From Planctomycetia bacterium (GTDB lineage Bacteria; Planctomycetota; Phycisphaerae; Phycisphaerales; SM1A02), in NCBI GenBank assembly GCA_005798965.1, contig SYIB01000079.1, forward strand, positions 1 through 6,896: 6,896 bases of DNA, read 5' to 3'. The notes under the pieces are model-generated. The model searched no databases and was not told where the DNA came from. It worked only from the letters and a program-made list of their open reading frames with translations. Positions 1 to 4,647 of this stretch are shown here, piece after piece. A program made the position numbers and the translations under genes. Positions within the stretch are counted from its first letter, which is position 1. Each line of letters begins with the position of its first letter.

Positions 1-159
1 GGCGTAGTCGAAGCCCGCGCCCATCGGGTCGGACTTCGAGGAGTTGCGCGCGAGCACGGACAGGTCGAGTTCGCTCGGCCACCAGTCCCGATTGGCGGGA
101 CCTTGTGCGGTGTTCTTGACGAATCCGCCCGCGAAGGGGCACTTGCTTGGTGCAGTCAT
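1..159 (-). CDS. katG: Catalase-peroxidase KatG, N-terminal 53 residues (cut by window edge)
   Basis: KatG is a bifunctional heme enzyme that removes hydrogen peroxide (catalase) and oxidises small donors (peroxidase). Only the first 53 codons are visible; the reading frame is open to base 1. Reading leftward from the ATG at 157-159, the protein has a Cys-Pro-Phe near the N-terminus (residues 7-9), then ANRDWWPSELDLSVL (residues 22-36) and DPMGAGFDYA (44-53). These match the conserved KatG opening, in which a 'DWWPnxLnLxiL' block is followed by 'DPMGxxFxYA'. The heme-binding and Trp-Tyr-Met crosslink residues lie outside the window. A purine-rich AAGGAGA (complement of 177-183) sits about 17 nt before the ATG, which is long for a ribosome binding site, so the start rests mainly on the family match. 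The oligopeptidase gene lies 90 bp upstream on the same strand with no obvious terminator between, so co-transcription is possible. The family call is firm; activity cannot be judged. Confidence 0.9.
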   Translation of the reverse strand, partial: MTAPSKCPFAGGFVKNTAQGPANRDWWPSELDLSVLARNSSKSDPMGAGFDYA

Positions 160-249
160 GGTGGTCAAGGTACGGATCTCCTTGGAAGGTTCTGTCGGGA
201 AGGGTAGCCGTGCACGAACGCGAGTGCGGCACCAACTGCCGAGGTTGAA

Positions 250-2538
250 TCACTTGTTGACGCCGGCGAGGTCAAGCACAAAAGCCTGCTCGCGCGCAAC
301 ACGCGCCAAGCGATCGAAGCGCCCAGTGCGCCCGCCGTGGCCGGCGGCCATCTCGATGTCGAAGAGCAGCGGTTCCCGGTCGGTCTTGACGCGACGCAGG
401 CGGGCCACGAACTTGGCCGGCTCGAAGTAGCCGACCTGCGAATCCCAGAGCCCGGTCGTGACGAGCATGGCGGGATACGGCTTGGCGGCGATGTTGTCGT
501 AGGGCGAGTACGACAGGATGTATTCGTAGGCCTCGCGTGACTCAATCGGGTTGCCCCACTGCGTCCACTCGTTGGTCGTGAGCGGGATCGATGGATCGAG
601 CATGGTCGTCAGCGCGTCGACGAAGGGCACGCCCAAAATGATGCCGCGGTAGCGGTCTCCCGCCATGTTGGCAATCGCCCCCATGAGCAGCCCACCGGCC
701 GATCCGCCGCTGGCGAAGACCCGCTTGGCATCGACCCACCGTTCACGCACGAGCCAATCGGTGGCATCGATGAAATCGTTGAAGGTGTTGCGCTTCCTGA
801 ACAGCCGGCCATCCTCGTACCAGTCCTGCCCGAGGTCGGAGCCGCCACGCACATGCACCGTGACGAGCGCGAAGCCCCGGTCCATCAGCGACACGCCCGG
901 CAGGTCGAAGCGCGCATCGCTCGCGTAGCCATACGCCCCGTACGCCTCGAGCAAGGCCGGATGCGCTCCATCGTGCGCCCACGCATCGCTTCGCCAGGCG
1001 ATCGAGATCGGGATGCGCTTGCCGTCGCGGCTCGGCGCCCACAGGCGTGCACTGGCGTAGCGCGACCGGTCGTAGCCGTGCACGGTGCGCTCCTTGCGGA
1101 CCTGCTGCGCACCGGTGGCCAGGTCGACATCGATCGTGCGCTGTGGCGTGATCATCGAGCCGTACTCCACACGAACCCAGCGATTCGCGGGATCCGGGTT
1201 GTCGCCCAGGGTCATCGTGCAAGCGGCCTCATCGGTCGCGATCAGACGGCCCTCGCCACCCGACCAAGGCACGATGCGCACGCGAGCGTTGGCCTCGACG
1301 CGCTCGGCGACCGCCACGCCCTGCTCGAAGAGCGATGCATCGTCGATCGCGGCATCGGTGCGGTGCGATACGAGATCGCGCCAGCGGGCGGGGTCGGCCA
1401 GGTCGGCATCGCTCGCCAAGGCGATTCGGAAGTTGCGCGCCTGAAGGTTCGTGCGAATGAGCCAGTTGCCGTTGAGCCGATCGGCGTAGTGGCGCACGCC
1501 GGCGGTCCGAGGCAGCACCACGCGCGGCGCTTCAGTCGGGTTGGCCAGCGGCACCGTGCGCAGCTCGTTCGTGTCGTAGCCCTCCATCTGGATCCGAAGC
1601 AGCGTGCGGCATCGCGAGGCATCGATCGAGGTGAAGAGCGTTTCGTCCGCTTCCTTGTAGACGATCGAGTCGGTCGACGGGTCCGTGCCGAGCACGTGAC
1701 GGCAGACCGGGCCGCTCTGCAGCAGCACAGGATCCTGCCGCATGTAAAAGATGCTCTTCCCGTCAGCCGCCCAGACGACCGATTCGAGCGTTCCCGGGAT
1801 GCGATCGGCAAGATCCTTCCCGGTCGACAAGTCGCGCATGCGCAACTCGTGACCTCGACGACCCACGGTGTCCTCGGTCCAGGCGATGAGCGTGTTGTCG
1901 TGGCTCACTTCGACATCGCCCACCCGGAAATAGTCGTGGCCCTTGGCGAGCTGGTTGCCGTCGAGCATCACCGCACCCGCGCCGCCGTCGCGCGAGCGCA
2001 TCCATCGTTGCTGCTCGTCGCCTTGGGCAAAGGCCGTCCATGTCCACCATCCGTGATCGAACTGGCGTGGCGTGCTGTCATCCTCGGCGATGCGGGCGCG
2101 GAACTCGCCGGCCAGCCGCGACTGCAGCGGCGCCAGGCGCGCGAGCATGGCCTCGGTGTAGGCCTGCTCGGCCCGCAGGTACCCCATCACCTCGTCGCTC
2201 TTGCGCTCCGAGTGATCATCGCGCAGCCAGTAGTACTCATCGCGGCGCTCACCATGCGGGCTCTTGACGACCGTCACGCGCTCCATGGCGACGGGAGGAT
2301 CAATCGATCCCGCGGGTGCGCCACCACGCGCTGGCGACTGGGAAACTGTTCCGCAGGAACCGCAGACACTGGCCGCAAGGACAAGCACCGTGGCGAGGCG
2401 TGATTCAAGGAGCTCTCCGCGGACTGTAGGGCTGTGCCGGACCCAACCGGGTGAAGGGTGCTCCTGCAGGTCGGAAGCATGCCGCATCAGCGATCCAACG
2501 AAGCTACAACCTTCAACGCGTATGGGCATGTTCTCCAT
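250..2538 (-). CDS. ptrB: Oligopeptidase B-like S9 serine peptidase, probably exported
   Basis: Members of this family (S9A) cleave short peptides after basic residues; a beta-propeller gates the alpha/beta-hydrolase active site. Numbering is from the ATG at 2538 (762 aa). The conserved N-terminal block begins near residue 81, with DEYYWLRDD at about 100-108. The hydrolase domain covers roughly 500-755. Catalytic residues visible are Ser613 in GGSAGG, Asp699 in GLWDSQVGYFEP and His734 in AAGHGGRTGRF. HVRGGSDLGQDWYEDGR and WGNP are also typical of oligopeptidase B. A hydrophobic run LATVLVLAASV (48-58), followed by Cys59 and Cys62, looks like an export or lipoprotein signal, although the lipobox is poor; E. 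coli PtrB lacks one. The start is uncertain. In-frame choices are GTG 2577, ATG 2538, ATG 2529 and ATG 2487. I chose 2538 because a weak AAGAGAG precedes it, but about 35-45 residues ahead of the hydrophobic stretch look unconserved. Some subsite acids differ from the family (see findings). The family is certain; subtype and location are less so. Confidence 0.9.
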   Translation of the reverse strand: MENMPIRVEGCSFVGSLMRHASDLQEHPSPGWVRHSPTVRGELLESRLATVLVLAASVCGSCGTVSQSPARGGAPAGSIDPPVAMERVTVVKSPHGERRDEYYWLRDDHSERKSDEVMGYLRAEQAYTEAMLARLAPLQSRLAGEFRARIAEDDSTPRQFDHGWWTWTAFAQGDEQQRWMRSRDGGAGAVMLDGNQLAKGHDYFRVGDVEVSHDNTLIAWTEDTVGRRGHELRMRDLSTGKDLADRIPGTLESVVWAADGKSIFYMRQDPVLLQSGPVCRHVLGTDPSTDSIVYKEADETLFTSIDASRCRTLLRIQMEGYDTNELRTVPLANPTEAPRVVLPRTAGVRHYADRLNGNWLIRTNLQARNFRIALASDADLADPARWRDLVSHRTDAAIDDASLFEQGVAVAERVEANARVRIVPWSGGEGRLIATDEAACTMTLGDNPDPANRWVRVEYGSMITPQRTIDVDLATGAQQVRKERTVHGYDRSRYASARLWAPSRDGKRIPISIAWRSDAWAHDGAHPALLEAYGAYGYASDARFDLPGVSLMDRGFALVTVHVRGGSDLGQDWYEDGRLFRKRNTFNDFIDATDWLVRERWVDAKRVFASGGSAGGLLMGAIANMAGDRYRGIILGVPFVDALTTMLDPSIPLTTNEWTQWGNPIESREAYEYILSYSPYDNIAAKPYPAMLVTTGLWDSQVGYFEPAKFVARLRRVKTDREPLLFDIEMAAGHGGRTGRFDRLARVAREQAFVLDLAGVNK

Positions 2539-2675
2539 GTCTCTCTTGCAGGTGGTCCTCAGGTTGCGCTCGGGCACCGCGGAGCATGGGCGGGTTCCCT
2601 GCTACGCGGTTGCAGGATACGGCCTGCCCGGGCGTCGATCCCGTAGCGCAGCTGGTGCAGCTCCTGCCGGTGCGG

Positions 2676-2750
2676 CGCGCCGACCTCGACGGCGAGGGCG
2701 CGGACGATGGCGCGGATCTGGACGCGCTGCTGTCGGACTGGGCCGGGTGA
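2676..2750 (+). pseudogene. Orphan dockerin-like C-terminal fragment
   Basis: In the frame ending at the TGA at 2748-2750 the translation contains DLDGEGADDGAD followed by LDALLSDWAG and stop. The 12-residue block has the D-x-D-x-E-x-x-x-D-x-x-D pattern of an EF-hand-like calcium loop, and the following helix ends in a Trp-x-Gly, as in the two repeats at the right end of this window (DLDASGAVDGAD, then LALMLSSWG). Such modules sit at the extreme C-terminus of planctomycete exported proteins, and this copy likewise ends at a stop. No recognisable protein body precedes it: upstream, the frame runs antisense into the start of the oligopeptidase gene and reads as low-quality sequence. I infer the tail of a gene otherwise deleted. 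A chance open frame in GC-rich DNA is the alternative. Confidence 0.45.
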
Positions 2751-2788
2751 GCGGGGCACCGTGGCCAGCGCTTCCACCTCACTCGACC

Positions 2789-2816
2789 TTGTCCCAGCCA
2801 ATTCCTGGCCTACAGT
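2789..2816 (+). promoter_or_regulatory. Predicted sigma70-type promoter for the 2852 gene
   Basis: A TTGTCC (2789-2794, 4 of 6 matches to TTGACA) and a TACAGT (2811-2816, 4 of 6 matches to TATAAT) are separated by 16 bp. Transcription would start near 2823, about 28 nt before the ATG at 2852. An AAAGG at 2840-2844, 7 nt before the ATG, is a reasonable ribosome binding site. The match is by eye only and planctomycete promoters are poorly defined. Confidence 0.45.
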
Positions 2817-2851
2817 TGTTCGTTCCGTCCCTCCTCACGAAAGGCCCAAAG

Positions 2852-3520
2852 ATGTTCCGCCACGCGCTCGCCTCCTGCATCGTTCTTACGCTCGCCTCCC
2901 CGTCATTCGCCGCTATCAATGGCTTCAGCGAGACCTTCGCGAGCGGCGCAGCTAACTGGCGCAACTTCAACGGCACCGCCACGCTCGGCTGGTCGGCAGC
3001 GGGCGGACCGTCGGACGCGGCATACGTGACCGGGCAATTCAACCTCTCGAGCACCACCGTCGGCGGCTTCCCCCCGACCGTCATGCGTGCGGCAGCCAGC
3101 TACGGCTCGTCGAACGGCGGCTACGTGGGCAACTGGATCAATGAAGGCGTGACGAGTGTTGGATTCTGGTTCCGCCACAACCTGCCGGACTCGATCGCGC
3201 TCACGGGCCGTTTCGCCACCCCGACCAACGCGCCAGGTGCGTCGGTGGTCTCGAGCACGCTCATCGCCTCAAACACGTGGACCCTCGTGAGCTTCAACGT
3301 CGTCCAAGGCAGCAGCGACATCGTTTCGCTCGGTGGCGGCACCTACGCGGCGATCTTCTCCAACATCGGCAACATCCAGCTTGGATTCCAGGTTCCTGCG
3401 TCGCTCGCAGGCCAAAACATCACCGGATCCTTCGACATGACGGGGTTCACGCTCACGCCTGCACCGGGCGCGCTCGCGCTGCTGGCGGTGGGCGGGCTGG
3501 TGCGCCATCGTCGGCGCTGA
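2852..3520 (+). CDS. Secreted protein with PEP-CTERM-like (PAPG) C-terminal anchor
   Basis: This is a 222-residue protein of unknown function with both ends typical of exported, surface-sorted proteins. The N-terminus MFRHALASCIVLTLASPSFA is a Sec signal peptide with likely cleavage after Ala20 or Ala21. The body is rich in Gly, Ser, Thr, Asn and aromatic residues (for example SVGFWFRHNLPDSIALTGRF at 102-121) and looks like a beta-sandwich. The C-terminus has PAPG (203-206), a short hydrophobic stretch ALALLAVGGLV and RHRRR at the end. That tripartite layout is that of PEP-CTERM signals, which exosortase-type enzymes process, but the Glu of Pro-Glu-Pro is Ala here. The frame stays open further upstream, but the ATG at 2852 is preferred because it begins the signal peptide and has AAAGG 7 nt before it. 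The gene converges with a second PAPG-tail gene 63 bp away. The role is unknown. Confidence 0.85.
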   Translation: MFRHALASCIVLTLASPSFAAINGFSETFASGAANWRNFNGTATLGWSAAGGPSDAAYVTGQFNLSSTTVGGFPPTVMRAAASYGSSNGGYVGNWINEGVTSVGFWFRHNLPDSIALTGRFATPTNAPGASVVSSTLIASNTWTLVSFNVVQGSSDIVSLGGGTYAAIFSNIGNIQLGFQVPASLAGQNITGSFDMTGFTLTPAPGALALLAVGGLVRHRRR

Positions 3521-3526
3521 ACGAGA

Positions 3527-3559
3527 AAGCCCGCGGCGGATCGCTCCGGCCGCGGGCTT
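3527..3559. terminator. GC-rich hairpin between convergent genes, candidate bidirectional terminator
   Basis: AAGCCCGCGGC at 3527-3537 is perfectly complementary to GCCGCGGGCTT at 3549-3559, giving an 11-bp stem. Inside it, GGA (3538-3540) can pair with TCC (3545-3547) around a TCGC loop, leaving G3548 bulged. The hairpin lies 7 bp after the stop of the plus-strand gene and 24 bp from the stop of the minus-strand gene, so it is placed to end both transcripts. Only a short T run follows on the minus strand and almost none on the plus strand, so it is not a textbook intrinsic terminator. Confidence 0.7.
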
Positions 3560-3583
3560 GCACACGATTCAACAGGGGATGAT

Positions 3584-4165
3584 TCAGCGGCGGCGGCGCG
3601 TCGAGGCCACCCCAGACAGCCCGATCAGAGCCATCGCGCCCGGAGCGGGGACGGCCGACGAACGGAACTCGAAGTCATCGACGCTGATGGCTGCGTCTCC
3701 AGTGGTGTAGATGCCGATGCCAGCGAAGCCGAAGCCGCTGCTCAGCGACCCCGCGATGGTTCCGGGGTCCTGGCCGACCACCGCATCGATCTGGGCAAAG
3801 GTGATCCATGCGTGGCCATTGCTGATGGTGCTGCCCAAGTCGACATCCAGCGCCACGAAGGCGAGGTCGGCACCGATGACGCTCAGGAAGAGGCCACCGG
3901 TTCCCAGTGAGCCATCCACCTTCAGCGAGAAGCCGCTGTACGCCGAGGCGTCGAAGCCCGGCGAATCCAACAGGTACCTGAAGGCGCCCCCGTTCGCCAT
4001 GAGTCCCGATCCATCGGCCAGCGAAGCTCCGCTGAGGGCCGAGCGGCCAAAGCCCAGGCCAGCCGATCCTGAGAAGTCATCGATCACAGCGGCGGACACG
4101 AAGCCAGCGGACGCGGGGGCGCACAGAGCAGCGACGGCAAGGCACGAGGGGGCGAGTAAACGCAT
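3584..4165 (-). CDS. Secreted protein with PEP-CTERM-like (PAPG) C-terminal anchor
   Basis: This 193-residue protein has no function I recognise. It starts with a Sec signal peptide, MRLLAPSCLAVAALCAPASA, with likely cleavage after Ala20. The mature part is rich in Gly, Ser, Asp and Ala with alternating hydrophobic residues (for example LFLSVIGADLAFVALDVDL at 92-110), suggesting a beta-sandwich, perhaps ligand-binding. The C-terminus has VPAPG (172-176), a hydrophobic stretch AMALIGLSGVA and a terminal RRRR, the same layout as the convergent neighbour but with little similarity in the body. The ATG at 4163-4165 was chosen over an in-frame ATG at 4213 because it begins the signal peptide and is preceded by GGAGGA (complement of 4169-4174), 3 nt away. 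No convincing promoter was found upstream on the minus strand. It probably ends at the shared hairpin at 3527-3559. Confidence 0.87.
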   Translation of the reverse strand: MRLLAPSCLAVAALCAPASAGFVSAAVIDDFSGSAGLGFGRSALSGASLADGSGLMANGGAFRYLLDSPGFDASAYSGFSLKVDGSLGTGGLFLSVIGADLAFVALDVDLGSTISNGHAWITFAQIDAVVGQDPGTIAGSLSSGFGFAGIGIYTTGDAAISVDDFEFRSSAVPAPGAMALIGLSGVASTRRRR

Positions 4166-4354
4166 GATTCCTCCACGGAAAAGGGGATGGGTGGAACCCT
4201 GCGGCAGAACCACGAGGTTCAGATCACCAGCAGCTTATGACGCGTACATGCCAACTGACGTCCGCTCGACACATTTCGAAACAAAGTGAGCCCGAGTCTT
4301 GTCATGGTTCCATCGCAAGGGCCGACGGTACACAAATACGGTATCCACCAGATC

Positions 4355-4586
4355 ATGCAGGGCCCCGCTGCAAGCTTCTGGCAGGAGCGGTTCGAGCGCG
4401 GCGACACGCCGTGGGACCGCGGCGGTCCGAGCCCCCAGCTGATGGCGTGGCCTCCACGTCACCGGCATCGATCTGGCGCCGGCGGCTTGCGACCGGGCAC
4501 GGAGCCTGATTGAGCCAATCCGCGACCACGTGAACGTCCGCCCTGGTTCACCACTGAGCTGGCTCCGATCGGGGGATCTGGGTTGA
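4355..4586 (+). pseudogene. Broken class I SAM-dependent methyltransferase (TPMT-like)
   Basis: The first part, from the ATG at 4355, reads MQGPAASFWQERFERGDTP and on to WDRGGPSPQL. This is the N-terminal signature of bacterial methyltransferases related to thiopurine S-methyltransferase (FWxxRwxxGxTPWDxGxPSPaL). After Trp at 4448-4450 that frame becomes meaningless (PPRHRHRSG...) and stops at 4511-4513. One base on, another frame from 4452 reads LHVTGIDLAPAACDRARSLI, matching the region after motif I that contains the acidic residue contacting SAM, and stays open to the TGA at 4584-4586. The glycine-rich loop (about 20-30 residues, normally VLVPGCGRG-like) that should lie between the two parts is absent, and the segment after 4515 has no recognisable family sequence. 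A deletion plus frameshift near 4450 and loss of the 3' half fits best. The true start is unclear: GTG 4286 and ATG 4304 are in the same frame, without a good ribosome site. It cannot make an active enzyme. Confidence 0.75.
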
Positions 4587-4610
4587 CTTATTGCCTAAAG
4601 TGAGCATAGT
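4583..4610 (+). promoter_or_regulatory. Predicted sigma70-type promoter for the deiminase-family gene
   Basis: TTGACT (4583-4588, 5 of 6 matches to TTGACA) and CATAGT (4605-4610, 4 of 6 matches to TATAAT) are separated by 16 bp in a locally AT-richer patch. Transcription would begin near 4617, about 30 nt before the ATG at 4648. The -35 box overlaps the stop codon of the methyltransferase remnant. No strong ribosome binding site follows; only CGGAT about 10 nt before the ATG is visible. Confidence 0.55.
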
Positions 4611-4647
4611 TCGATCTCGATCAGGCTCCCGACGGATCCTTCCAAAG

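Noticed and set aside
853..2403. Long plus-strand open frame (about 516 codons) opposite the oligopeptidase gene
   Set aside because: Composition is Arg/Ala/Val/His-heavy with no domain, and it lies wholly antisense to a gene with an intact catalytic triad. High GC at third codon positions removes stops on the opposite strand.
2539..2650. Promoter for the oligopeptidase gene on the minus strand
   Set aside because: A TATCCT-like -10 exists near 2615-2620, but no acceptable -35 lies at the right distance.
2264..2851. Extension of the 2852 gene upstream to a start at 2264
   Set aside because: The extra 196 residues are antisense to the oligopeptidase start, have no conserved features and would bury the signal peptide. 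The ATG at 2852 has a promoter, a ribosome site and a signal peptide directly behind it.
4166..4285. Promoter for the minus-strand PAPG-tail gene
   Set aside because: Candidates such as TTGGCA and CATAAG on the minus strand do not occur at a suitable spacing, so no call is made.
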